The position numbers and the translations under genes are program-made. The notes beneath the pieces are model-generated. The model searched no databases, was not told the origin of the DNA, and worked only from the letters and a program-made list of their open reading frames with translations. This document shows, piece after piece, positions 9,851 to 20,568 of a stretch of 64,000 nt of DNA (positions are counted from its first letter, which is position 1; the number at the start of each line of letters is the position of its first letter). The stretch spans positions 1,860,001 through 1,924,000 of the forward strand of contig NW_025408681.1 in NCBI RefSeq assembly GCF_020360975.1, given 5' to 3'. This DNA comes from Hirsutella rhossiliensis (lineage: Eukaryota; Ascomycota; Sordariomycetes; Hypocreales; Ophiocordycipitaceae).

Positions 9851-11126
9851 ATACCTAGGCTAAGTATCTGTAGTACTGTTACCTACAGGTAGTGTAGGTA
9901 AATTCGGTACGTACTTAGGTGGCGAATCAAGAACGATGAATACATGGGTTAAACGGGAGAGGCGCGTAATTAGCAGCAAAGCAGAAGCACAGCAAAGCAG
10001 AAGCACAGCAAACAGCGCCCCCTTCCCACCCTGCGGAGTGCGTCCCGTTTTATTGGAATGGCCCTGCGTGCGTGTGCGTGTGTGTGTGGCACATCGTCGA
10101 CTGCCGACGTCAAACGCTGTCGCCCGCCTTGGCATTTCGTCGGGAAACCAACCGCGCATCATACATAATAGGTAATTAGGCGCTGGCCGCCGTCAAAGTG
10201 AAAGGGAGCGGGTCATAAAGAAGCTTAGCGGAGCAGAGCATCATGGTTGTCCAGCCTCGTGTGGGATAAGGAAGTGCAGTGACAGTACAGTACAGTGCAT
10301 TTGCGTGCGCACGCCGTGACTTACCTGGTTGGAGTTTGTTCAAAACTTGCGGCACTTGTTGAGCGGTCAGGCGGCAGTTCACAGTCCCCGGCACGGAGTA
10401 GGTACCTCGGTACCTCGACCTGCAACAGTCGGCCCGCCCCATTCCGATGAATCTCCCCCCTTTGTGGACAACGGTTCGGAAGACAGCGACGTCGACCCGC
10501 AGTTTGAAGGCGAGGCTGCGTTTGCGCTTTTGCTGTTTCAACTCCGAGCCGCCTTCTGCCCTGTTCTCAGTCCCTTACGCGAACGGCGGGCGAATGATGT
10601 TGAGAGCCCTGCGGGAGGCCATCCAGCGTGCGTGAACAAAGCCCGTCGGTGCCCTCGCCAGTCGCCATTAAAAGACGCCGCCTTGGACACCTTGCCCTCT
10701 TTCTCCTCCATCATTCTTCCTCTGCTCTGCTCGCCTCTCTCCTCTTTCACTCAAATACCCCGGACCCGGCGCTCTTCTCCACATCGCCCCCGAGCAGCAA
10801 ACCTCTAGCCTTAACAGCGGACGCTCTCCGACTCACTCTCCACCTGTGCTTGCCTCGCACACGTCCCTCCTCTTCACGCCGTGAAGCCGTGACTGGACTG
10901 AGCAGCCTTGAGCCTCTCCCACCCCTGCCCTTCACAAACCTGCGCAAACAGCTCTTACTTTGCTTGCTCACGGCCACACCGCTCGTCCCCTTCACTCTAC
11001 GCATGAGTACACATATATAAACACCCAAGGCCTCGCCATTTCTTGCAATACCCTGCCTCTCTCAACAGCCGTTGCTCGACTTGTCTTTACGTTAACACCA
11101 ATCTTGAGATAGATTTACCACTTGCA
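9851..11126. other. long upstream region of the Argonaute gene
   Basis: About 1.3 kb before the Argonaute start without a recognisable gene. It carries several TACCT/AGGTA words (around 9850-9920 and 10395-10415). A long pyrimidine-rich segment (about 10690-10750, for example CTCTTTCTCCTCC) is typical of fungal core promoters and leaders. Plus-strand open frames here are of low complexity and unlikely to be coding. Confidence 0.5.
9975..10006. repeat. 2 x 16-bp direct repeat
   Basis: Two exact tandem copies of AGCAAAGCAGAAGCAC, followed by a partial third (AGCAAA). Function unknown. Confidence 0.85.
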
Positions 11127-14100
11127 ATGTCAGATCGCGGCGCTCGGGGCGGCCGTGGAGCCGGCGGCGGTGGACGCGGCCGCGGCGGAGACCGGGGCGG
11201 CTACTCTGACCGCGGTCGAGGTGGATATGGAGATCGCGGCCGCGGCGGTTATGACCGCGGCGGTCAAGGTGACCGAGGCCGAGGTGGCTATCGCGGTCGC
11301 GGGGATGGTGGCGACCGCGGTGGACGCGGAGGTGGCTTCCGCGGCGGCCGTGGAGGCCGGCCTCGCGACACCACGACAGAGTTGGCATATAAGTATGTTT
11401 CCCCGTCTCCGGCATTCCTTGACACTCAGTCCACTGACAAGACGCGTCACGCTCGCAGCGTCAACGGATCCTTCCCGCAGCCCGACGCTGCTATAACCAA
11501 CCTGGAGGACCGCCTCATCAAGGGCCAGGCTTCCTCCGCCGCCGGCTTGGCCTCGCAGATGGCAAAGGCCGACATTCGAGGCCCTCCGCTCCAGGCTAGG
11601 TCGACGGATGTGTTTCCCTTGCGGCCGGCCTTTGGCACAAACGGTCAGGCCGTCACCCTATGGGCCAATTACTTCAACGTCAACGTCAAGCCCACGGTGC
11701 TGTACAAGTACCACTTTGAGTTTGTCCATGTTGAAACCGAGAGCACCTCTGAGAAGCCGTCTAAGCCGTCCAAGCCCCAGAGCAAGGAGGTCAAGGGCCG
11801 TAAGCTCTATTTCGCCGTCCGCGAGCTGCTCGCCACTCTCAAGGCAGCCGACAAGACCCTTGTCCTCGCGACCGAGTACAAGAGCCAGCTCGTCTCGCTC
11901 CAGAAGCTCAAGCTAGCCGAGAACCCCGTCCGCTTCCGCCTGCCCGTTGAGACGAGTGCCGACAAGTGGGATGTCATTGATGCCACCATCCACGGCCCGA
12001 CCGAGGCCCCCCTCGACGCCCTGCTCAATTACGTTGCCACCATGAACGAGGCCCCAAGCGATGGCATCTTCCCCAAGCATCCCGACGTCGTCGACGCCCT
12101 CAACGTCGTCCTCGGCCACGGCCCGCGTTCCAAGCTGCACGACATCTCGGCCGTTGGCAGCGCCCGCTTTTTCCCCTTTGGCAGAGACGAGGCCGCAACA
12201 AATCTCTTCCAGGACTTTCACCAGCTTATCGCCGCCCGCGGCTTCTTCCAGTCGGCCCGCCTTGGCACCGGTCGGCTGCTTCTGAATGCCAATGTCAGCC
12301 ATGGCGTCTTCCGCGCCTCGGGCAAGCTCGCCGACCTCTTTGACAGGTTCCAGATCCAACCGACACAGGCCTTCAATAACCAGGCCATGAGAAAGGTCAA
12401 GGCCTTTGCCAAGTTCATGCCCAGGACGCGCGTCTGGGTCGACATGATGCTGTCTAATGGCGAGGAGGTCCGCAGGACAAAGTCCATTCACGGCATCGTA
12501 AGCCAGTCCGAGCTGTCTCGCCAGACGCCCTCGGACAGCAAGCCCCTCAAGTTTGCCCCTAACTACGAGTACCCCGGGCCCAAGCAGGTCCAGTTTTTCC
12601 TGAATGATGGCAAAGGAGCGGGTCGCTACATTTCTGTCTTTGACTATTTTAAGACGAGTGAGTCTTGCCCCAACTCCTCCCACATCTATGCCCCGTTCTG
12701 TTATCCCTGAAGAATGTTGGCCATCGCAAACTGACGCCTGCCTGCAGAGTACAAGAGGACGCTCAAGGACTATCCGCTGGTCAACCTGGGTCGCGCAGAC
12801 AAGCCCACGCTCTTCCCCGCCGAGGTCATCGAGATCCAGCCGGGCCAGTCGGTCAAGGCCCGGCTTACCATGAACGAGACGACGGCCATGCTGGATGTGG
12901 CGTGCCGCTCCCCGTATGCCAATGCCATGTCCATCAGCGCCGATGGCCGCAAGACGCTCGGACTGGACGACGAGGGACTCAACCGCTTCGGCCTCTCGGT
13001 CGACAAGAGCCTCCTCACAGTCCGAGGCCGTGTCCTCAACGTGCCTATGATCAGCTATCTAAACAACCAGCAGAAGCGGGCCGACGTGCCGCCTGTCAAT
13101 GGCAGCTGGAATATGAGGAACGTGCGGGTTGTCAAGCCCGGAGCCATGATTGAGCGCTGGACCTTTCTCAACGTCATGAAGAGGAGCGATAGCCCTATCA
13201 TCGAGGTCCCTGTCATGAAGGACTTTGCCAAGTTCCTGGGCAGCAGTATGGGCATTAGGATTAAGGATACGCCCGTGGTGCCGGGCGATGGCAAGATGTT
13301 CACGAGCTGGGACCGAGCTATGAGCGACGGGCTCGAAAACTTTTTCCAGTGGGCCAAGAATAACCGGATCCAGTACGTTTTCTTTGTCTTGACGGAAAAG
13401 GACAGCCAGGGCCTCTACTCGAAGATCAAGAGCCTAGGCGACTGCACCTTTGGCATCCATACCGGCGTCGTCACATCCAAGCACCTGCTCAAGCCCAACA
13501 ACTTCATGTACTACGCCAACGTGGGCCTTAAGGTCAACCTTAAAGCCGGCGGCGTCAACCACCGACTCCGCGACGACGTGGGGCTGCTCAAGGAGGGCAA
13601 AACCATGGTGGCTGGCTACGACGTGACGCACCCGACCAACATGACGACGGGGCGGGAGGCGCGGGAGGCGCCTAGCCTGGTCGGGCTCGTGGCGAGCGTC
13701 GACAAGGACCTGGCGCAGTGGCCCGCCGTGTCGTGGGAGCAGCCGTCGAAGCAGGAGATGCTGAGCGGGCAGCTCGTCGACGCCTTCAAGTCGCGGCTGG
13801 AGCTGTGGCAGCGGCACAACCAGGGCCATTTCCCGGACAATATTGTCATCTTCCGCGACGGCGTGTCCGAGGGCCAGTTCTCCCAGGTGCTCGAGCAGGA
13901 GCTGCCGTCGATCCGGCAGGCGTGCCGCGCCAAGTACCCGGCCAAGGCGTCGCCGCCGCGGCTGACGATTGTCGTCTCGGTCAAGCGCCACCAGACACGC
14001 TTCTTCCCCACGAGCAATGAGTCCATGTCCGACTCGGGCAACATCCGCAACGGCACCGTCGTCGACCGCGGCGTCACGCAGGCGCGGTACTGGGACTTCT

Positions 14101-14438
14101 TCCTTACCGCCCACCACGCGCTCAAGGGCACCGCGCGCCCGGCCCACTACACCGTCATCCTCGACGAGATCTTCCGCCAAAAGTACAAGTCCGCCGCCGC
14201 CAACGAGCTCGAGCGCCTCACCCACGAGCTGTGCTACCTGTACGGCCGCGCCACAAAGGCCGTCAGCATCTGCCCGCCCGCCTACTACGCCGACATTGTG
14301 TGCGAGCGCGCCCGCGCCCATCGGCCCGAGATCTTCGAGGCCAGCGACACCGACAGCGTCTCCACCGGCGGCAAGGCCTCTCCCGCCGCGAGCCGCCAGG
14401 TCCACGAGTCACTCAAGGACACCATGTACTACATTTAG
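11127..14438 (+). CDS. Argonaute (QDE-2 type) RNA-silencing nuclease
   Basis: Guide-RNA-loaded slicer of the RNA interference (quelling) pathway, acting in RISC. Exons 11127-11392, 11459-12657 and 12748-14438 give 1051 residues. The N-terminal roughly 80 residues are almost entirely RGG/RGGY repeats, followed by the ArgoN domain, linker 1, PAZ (about 400-520), linker 2, MID and PIWI. In PIWI the catalytic set reads D780 (YDVTHPTN), E825 (KQEML, by alignment to the human AGO2 glutamate finger), D859 (FRDGVSEGQF) and D1004 (PPAYYADIVCERAR). This is a DEDD set with Asp in the place of the animal His, so slicer activity is expected. Both introns are GT-AG (66 and 90 bp), and the joins restore LAYNVNGSFPQ and DYFKTKYKRTLKDYP. 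The alternative paralogue SMS-2 cannot be excluded by eye. Confidence 0.93.
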
Positions 14439-14890
14439 GCCGATGCCAAGGCGCTTTCCGAGTTTGACCCTGGCTTCCTTCTTGCTGTTTCTTTTTTAAG
14501 AACACAATTGGACAAGGGCGAGTTCGAAACTGATGGCGGGTTAGGAATTTCCTGTGCTGGGCCGGCTCTGGAGTCGTCTCTAGGATTCTTGGGCGGCAGA
14601 CGATGGATCTTTATTTTTTATTTTTCAATCTTGCTGTTTTGTCTTTGTCGCCGACGCGCGAAACGCTCGCTCGGGTTCGTCATGGACAGCCCCGGTAAAG
14701 GATTGGATGCTCAGTCGCGGGAGTGGGCGAGCACAGTCGTGGACAGGCCTGCATCAGGGAGTATCTAATCAGCACCGGTGAGAATATGTGTTCTGCGGAC
14801 ATCATAGCGCAAAGAAAGTTAGGTTTTTATGCTCCATGGCCCAAGCGTTGGTGACTGGCGAGAGCTCAACAGTGACTAAAAATGTGCTTC
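14439..14890. other. convergent 3' intergenic region
   Basis: Space between the 3' ends of the Argonaute gene and the leftward hydrolase gene. It includes a T-rich stretch (TTTATTTTTTATTTTTC, about 14611-14627). It probably carries both 3' untranslated regions, and no gene is seen. Confidence 0.5.
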
Positions 14891-16289
14891 CTATATTTTG
14901 GCCCCCGTCCTGCCTGTGTTTCTATCCGCCACGCCTAAGCGCCTCTTGTACTCATCGCTCACCATGACCTTGTCGGCCAGGGGCTTCTTAGCCCACTCGT
15001 CGTAGCGCCGCTCCTCAGCCCACCACCGGTCCAGCTCCGTCTTGGCCCACGCGGCCGCCTCGGCGGCGCAGAAGAGGGGCGCCTCCATGGGGATGAGATG
15101 GCCGTAGTCCGGGTGAACAACCTCCTTGACGCGGCCTGCGCGGACGCCACCGCTGCCGCCGGGCCCGCTTCCCGTGAGGGCCACCCTGTCGCCGCAAATG
15201 TCGGGCGCCGCCGACGCGCTCTTGGCGCCGATGATGTAGAGGGTGCCGGGCCGAACATTCGGCAAACGAGCCATTGTAGCGGCGCCCTCGGCGCGGTAGA
15301 ACGGGTGGGAGCAGCGGTGGCCGGGGCCGGTGTCGAGATCGGGCGCCAGCTCCGGGTTGACGAGGATGGTGCCCTTGGCGTCGTAGGCGGGCCAGCTTGG
15401 GCGCATGTAGGTGAAGACTTCCTGGTGCTTGGACGTGGCCAGCGTCACCTCGCCGTCGACATCCTCGTTGCCCGACACGGGCCGGATGCCGTGCTCGATC
15501 CACCTGTCGAGGACCCTGGGATCCCAGGCTTGGTAAAAGCCGCTGCGCCTGAAAGCGTCGGCGGCGGCCTTGCGCGAGGGCCACACGTCGCGACGGTGGA
15601 TGCTCAGGGCGGCAGGGCCCTGGACAAGGTACTCGGGGCTGGAGTCGAAGTGGCCAATGACGGGGTCGAGGAGGACGAGGCCGTTGAAGAAGCGTGGGTG
15701 CATCAGGGCGACATTGACGAGGGCGTTGGCCCCGAACGAGTGGCCGATGGCGAAGAGGGGGCGTGGCATGCGGAAGGTGTTGATGACTTGGACCATGTCG
15801 CGGGCATAGTCGAACCACGACGCTGGGAGGCTCGTCAGTAGGAAGCACATACTGTGATGCGAAAGACAAAGGGGGATTCCGAGACGTACGGTCATTACCC
15901 AGCTTCCCTTGGTTGAGGACACCGCTCCGGCCTTGCCACGCACCGTCACTGATCCAGATGGAGCGGATTCGCACCCCCCTCCGCTCCGCCTCGCGCCAGA
16001 AGTCATCCCATAACGGTTCGTAGAGCTCCTAAGGCGGTTCAAAAACACATGAGTTTCTTGTCTCCCACCAAGCAATCCCCGGAGGCGACTCAACCTTTGG
16101 GAAGCCATTGCCGTGGGCTCCAATGATGGTCAGGTCGCCCTTCTGCGGACTGGGATTGTCCCGGGGAACGTATTGCTTGACGTGCAGCAGCAGCTTCTCG
16201 TCCTGCGACTGGGCCGTGGCGCGCGGGTACTCCCTGATGTGCGAGGCGTCGATGAAGTGCTCGACGATGTTGAAGATGGCCGACGACAT
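14891..16289 (-). CDS. alpha/beta hydrolase, possibly peroxisomal
   Basis: Alpha/beta-hydrolase-1 family enzyme. Exons 16289-16095, 16028-15890 and 15822-14891 give 421 residues. The nucleophile elbow is GHSFGAN (Ser nucleophile), preceded by a GAHGNGFPK oxyanion-loop region at the end of exon 1. A Asp lies in the VLLDPVIG region, and the likely catalytic His is in HPDYGHLIPME. The last three residues are AKI, a variant of the SKL-type peroxisomal signal known to work in some fungal enzymes. This agrees with the family resemblance to fungal peroxisomal hydrolases (Lpx1 and Akt2-like). Introns are GT-AG (66 and 67 bp), and the second join restores GNDPSWFDYARD. The upstream ATG at 16361 is in frame but its added residues look non-conserved, so I start at MSSAIFNIVEH. 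Substrate unknown. Confidence 0.85.
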
Positions 16290-17405
16290 GGTTGCCGTCG
16301 AAGGGCTTGTCGTGGTGGGGGGACACGGAGGTTCGAGAGGAAGATGTGTCCGGCCTGACAAATGTTCAAGACATAAGCTCAGGGGGGAGATGTGTCAGTG
16401 ATATGTACGGGTTGGATGAGAGAGGTGCGCATCGGCAAGACATGTCGATGGAGGCGTACAGTAGATGAAGAGAGCTGTAGAGGGTGGGGGGTTGGTGGAT
16501 GTCACCGCGGGCCTCGGCCGGCCCAGCGGTCGGCCCCCGGGCAGTCAAGCCAAAGTTCCTACCCTGGACCCTGGACCCTGGGGCTACCCGACACACAACT
16601 CAACTCTCCCCTGTAAAAATTCTGTCCCCTGGAGGGCTGTTAGCGGCTTGCTAGCTGGGGCCAGATTTGCAGGCGACCCGACCGCGCTTCAGCTGCGGGG
16701 TCCATCGTGACCCTAACAACACAGAGGAAGACCTTAGGAGAGTTCATATTCCTCTGCGAAGCCGGTCTCGACAACACGTCCACTCGGACCTCATGGCTCT
16801 CTTCGGAACCAAGGAGCTGTGGGTATTGGAAGGTCCGCCCTTCTAAACAACGGTGGCCGGTCGCGGAGGTTTTCTCCCTGAAGGCAAGCTGCGCGACAGC
16901 CTCTGATTCCTTCTGAGGTTTTCCTGCCGCCGCTCCTCGCTATTTCCATCGCTTGGTTACTGGAGCATGGACTGCGACAGCAGCCTTAGCAAAGGGCGAG
17001 AGAATTCTGACCGGAAAAACCAAGGGTTGACCATTGTGGCGATTGCCACGCGCCTGGAAGTCCCGCTGACGGGAGACAGGCTTCGACAAGGAGCGCCAAA
17101 GAGCCTATGAAATGCTGGATGGACATCTGGGAGGACTGGCCGCGGGGGCCCTGGTGGGTGGCCTTTCGGTGGCAGGAATTCTAGATAGTCTAGCTCAGCA
17201 CGTCCTGTGCCCCGTCTCGGGGACCTGAGCGGCCTAAAGGCCGCTGGACGAAAAATACAACACACACACCCGACACACAACTTATTGGGTGCCGGAAACC
17301 CACGCGAGCAAACCTTCCACTTCTCGAGAGCCTCTTCTCAAAGTTGCTCAATCAAGGCCGCAAGCACATCGCGGACTCGACCATGCTCCGCTCGCCCCGT
17401 CCAAC
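16290..17405. other. divergent intergenic region
   Basis: Promoter space between the leftward hydrolase and the rightward OB-fold-like gene. It contains a triple ACCCTGG repeat near 16559. Small frames on both strands have no recognisable content. Confidence 0.5.
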
Positions 17406-18413
17406 ATGTCGACGCCCAAGGTGATTCTAATGGCCGGCGCGCCACCGCCCTCGGCCCTTGACGACATGTCCTCATGCACCGTCACCCGATTCGACGAGCC
17501 CTTCCACACCCTCCTCCGCTTGCCCAACGACTCATTTTCTTCCGATGCAGACGGCGACATCCCCTCGCAGCCGACCCATGTTGCTTGGCGCTCCATCCCG
17601 CTTGCCCGCAGTCTGACGATGCTCAGCCAGCGCCACGACGCTCTCGACGCCTCCCTGCACGCCAGTCCCGACTTGTTCACCACCGCCGATGTCTCAGACC
17701 CCCTGCTTTCTCGGGACGACACGAGTGCAGAGGACGCGTGGACGCAGTTTTGTGAGCACTCTCTGGCTCAGCACCATCCCTCTTCCCAGCCGCTCGACGA
17801 CAGCGTGGCCGTCGACGACGAGACCGCCCTCTCAGCCAATCTCAGCTCCGTTATGCCCGCGGACCCGGTCCCCCTCCACCTGTCCGACCTAGAGGACGTT
17901 CCACGGGCCAAACGAATCGTCGCCCTCCAACCACAGACCGTCTCTCTCAACCTCATCGTCGGCGTCATATCTATAGCCCAGCCCCGTTCAGTCACCACAC
18001 GCTGGGGCCAGAGGCTCTCGCTCGTTGAGCTGCTTGTCGGCGATAATAGCGCCACCGGCTTCGCCGTTACCTTTTGGCTCTCCGCCAGCCAGGCCGAGGA
18101 GAGCAGCGTCGTCCGGCTTCGGCGCCAGGATGTTGTCCTCATGGAGAACGTCGCCTTGCACGTCTTTCGGGGCAAGGTCTACGGGCAGAGCCTGCGCAGG
18201 GGACTGACCAGAGTCAACCTCCTGTGGAGGAGCGACGGCACCGGCCATTACTCAACCCGGCGACTGGACAGGGAGAACGCGGCCAAGCATCCGCAACAGG
18301 AGAAAGCGCGGTTGGTCAAGGACTGGGTCCTTCATTTCGTCGGGCGAGATCCGGTGAGCACAACAAGAAAGCCACGCAAATCGTGGGACAACCCTCCCGA
18401 TGATACGCAATGA
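17406..18413 (+). CDS. conserved protein with OB-fold-like region
   Basis: Single-exon 335-residue protein. The N-terminal half is acidic and Ser/Pro-rich and probably disordered. The segment from about 190 to 300 has the alternating hydrophobic pattern of an OB-fold: SLNLIVGVISIAQPRSV, RLSLVELLVGDNSATGF, then VRLRRQDVVLMENVALHVF and VYGQSL. This resembles single-strand DNA-binding folds of the RPA/shieldin kind, hence a possible nuclear DNA-binding role, but I do not recognise a named family. An in-frame ATG 39 codons upstream is possible; I prefer MSTPKVILMAG because the extension looks like leader sequence. A GTGAGC donor-like site lies close to the end (about 18355), so the last residues are uncertain. 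Confidence 0.6.
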   Translation: MSTPKVILMAGAPPPSALDDMSSCTVTRFDEPFHTLLRLPNDSFSSDADGDIPSQPTHVAWRSIPLARSLTMLSQRHDALDASLHASPDLFTTADVSDPLLSRDDTSAEDAWTQFCEHSLAQHHPSSQPLDDSVAVDDETALSANLSSVMPADPVPLHLSDLEDVPRAKRIVALQPQTVSLNLIVGVISIAQPRSVTTRWGQRLSLVELLVGDNSATGFAVTFWLSASQAEESSVVRLRRQDVVLMENVALHVFRGKVYGQSLRRGLTRVNLLWRSDGTGHYSTRRLDRENAAKHPQQEKARLVKDWVLHFVGRDPVSTTRKPRKSWDNPPDDTQ

Positions 18414-18577
18414 CCGAGATAGGTCTTCTTATTGTCAACTGGAAGAGTGGATTTCTTGGACCCCGGAAACTTGGTCATGATCGTGCAACACGAGCCGTGG
18501 CAGGCAACATGGATATCCTCAGCTGTGCACCGACGCCTGCACCGACGCCTTTTATATCTTGGATATGAACAATACTT

Positions 18578-20568
18578 CTACGCCATCACGGCAGCCGCCG
18601 TCGCCTTCTTCTTGTGGCCATCGGGGCCCTTCTTGACAGACTTCCACTCGAGGCAGAGGACGGCGAGAAGCGCACATCCGGCGCAGGCAACGGAGATGTA
18701 AAAGGTGTGGCGCAAGCCCGTCATGTACGCCCTGAGGACCGAGTCGAGGGCATCAAGGCGGCCCATCTGGGCGAGGACGTTTTTGATCTCGGAGGCGCCG
18801 CTGTTGATGAAGACGCGGCCGTCGATGCCGTTGTCGGCCACCCGGAGACCGTCGATGAGGCCGTTTTGGAAGAGCGTCTGCGCGACAGCGATGAAGACGG
18901 CGCCGCCGAGGGCCTGGAAGAACTGGACGCAGGCGGTGCCGACGGGTACCATTTCCTGGGGCAAGACGGTCTGCACGACGAGCACCCCGATCTGGAAGCC
19001 GGCGCCGATGCCGAGGCCGGCGAGGACCTGGTAGCCAAACCACTCACGCAACGGGGTGTCGACGTCGAAGGTGCTGATCATGCCAGCGCCGACGGTAAAC
19101 AGAATCTGACAGGGGATAGCGACGATGCTGTAATAACCGATTGCTGTGATTAAGCCCCCAGCCATTACAGATATGATAACTGTGGCTAACAGGAGTGGAA
19201 GGATTTTGATCCCTGCTTGTACGGCACTGACGCCTTGTATGGCTTGAAAATAAAGCGCTGTGACCGTTAGCCGTTGCCCTTCACTCGGCCGGCGGTCGCA
19301 GAGCTGGACTCACAAATGTAATAGACGAGAGGGAAGAAAGCGGCGCCAAAGAAAAAGGCAAAGATCATGGCGCTGAGGACGTTTCGGTTGGCGAAGAGGC
19401 GAGGCGGCAAGGTGCCCCTGTCGCCTTGCCAAAACTGGATGGCGATGAAGACGGCGATCAAAAGGCCGAAGCCGACAAAGAGGCCGATGATGCGCGAGTT
19501 TGCCCAAGGGTAATCGGCGCCGCCCCACTGCAGGGCGAGCAGCAGGCAGACAATGGCGGGGAGGAAGATGGCGGTGCCGGGAATGTCGAGCTGGCGGATG
19601 CGGGTCGTGAAGGAATGGCCCTCGGTTTCGGCCGTGTTCCGGCTGACGCGGACGAAGAAGAAGACGATGAGCATTGCGAGGCCGCCGATGGGCAGGTTGA
19701 TGTAAAAGCACCAGCGCCAGGTGACTTTCTCGGTGAAAACACCTCCGAGCAGTGGCCCAGCGACGGAGGCGATGCCCCACATGCCGCCGATGAGGCCGAA
19801 GACGAGCGGGCGCTTCTCCAGAGGCACTGCGGCAGGGCGGGTCAGCAACTCCAAGGCTTGGCGCCAGAGGCCATTGAGGACGGGTAATAGGGCTGTGCGT
19901 ACTGGTCAAGGAGAGGACGACAATGGAGCCAGAGAAGATGCCGGCCGTTCCAATCTAGGGAGACGGAGGCTGGGTCAGCACAGCCGGGGAACAGCGTGGG
20001 GAGAGTCTCACTCCAGCAATGGCGCGGCCGACGATGAAGGCGGTCGAGGTCGGGGCAACGGCGCAGACCAAGCTGCCAAGCTCGAAGATGAGGACGGCGG
20101 CGAGGTAGACGAGCTTTACGTTGAAGAGTTTGTAGATGGCGCCGTACATGGGCTGCAGAGCTGTCGTGGTCAAAAGGTAGGCGGAGCCATACCATCCCTG
20201 CGGTGAATCGGGTGACGACGTGTCAGCCGAGAGAGAGTGCGAGGCAAGGCGAGGGAGCTCACAATGTCCTTGACGCTCAGAAAGTGGGCCGTGATGGCGC
20301 CGAGGGCCGGGGCGATGATGGTCTGGTCGAGGGCGACGAGGAAGACGGCCATGCAGAGAGCGGCGATGATGAGGATGAGGGTGAGGCCCGTGGGGTAATT
20401 GGGGGAGCCATGGTCCTCGTCGTTGCCTTGACCGAGGCCGCCATGGTCTTCTTGGACCCCTGGCTTTTCCTCGTCGGCGGCGAGTTGAGGCTTGGCTGGG
20501 TAGGCGACGGCGGATCCGCTCTCGGTCTGGTCCGTGGAGACGCGCTCGCTCGACAGGTTTGCCGTCAT
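18578..20568 (-). CDS. MFS multidrug transporter, DHA2 (14-TMS) family
   Basis: Plasma-membrane drug:proton antiporter of the kind used for toxin or fungicide efflux (TOXA/GliA-like). Exons 20568-20263, 20197-20012, 19954-19903, 19826-19314 and 19257-18578, joined by GT-AG introns of 56-76 bp, give 578 residues. There is an acidic cytosolic N-terminus of about 65 residues, then the first membrane helix and the DHA signature [13 protein letters not shown]. Next come [18 protein letters not shown], the short exon encoding [17 protein letters not shown], and the antiporter motif [19 protein letters not shown]. All phases agree. No biosynthetic backbone gene lies nearby, so the cargo is unknown. 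Confidence 0.92.

Noticed and set aside
13434..14405. Minus-strand frame of 323 codons opposite the Argonaute PIWI region
   Set aside because: Antisense shadow in GC-rich, codon-biased sequence; Ala/Gly/Val/Arg-rich product with no motif.
15015..15974. Minus-strand frame of 319 codons
   Set aside because: Shifted frame of the hydrolase exons; Pro/Arg/His-rich and crosses the real intron.
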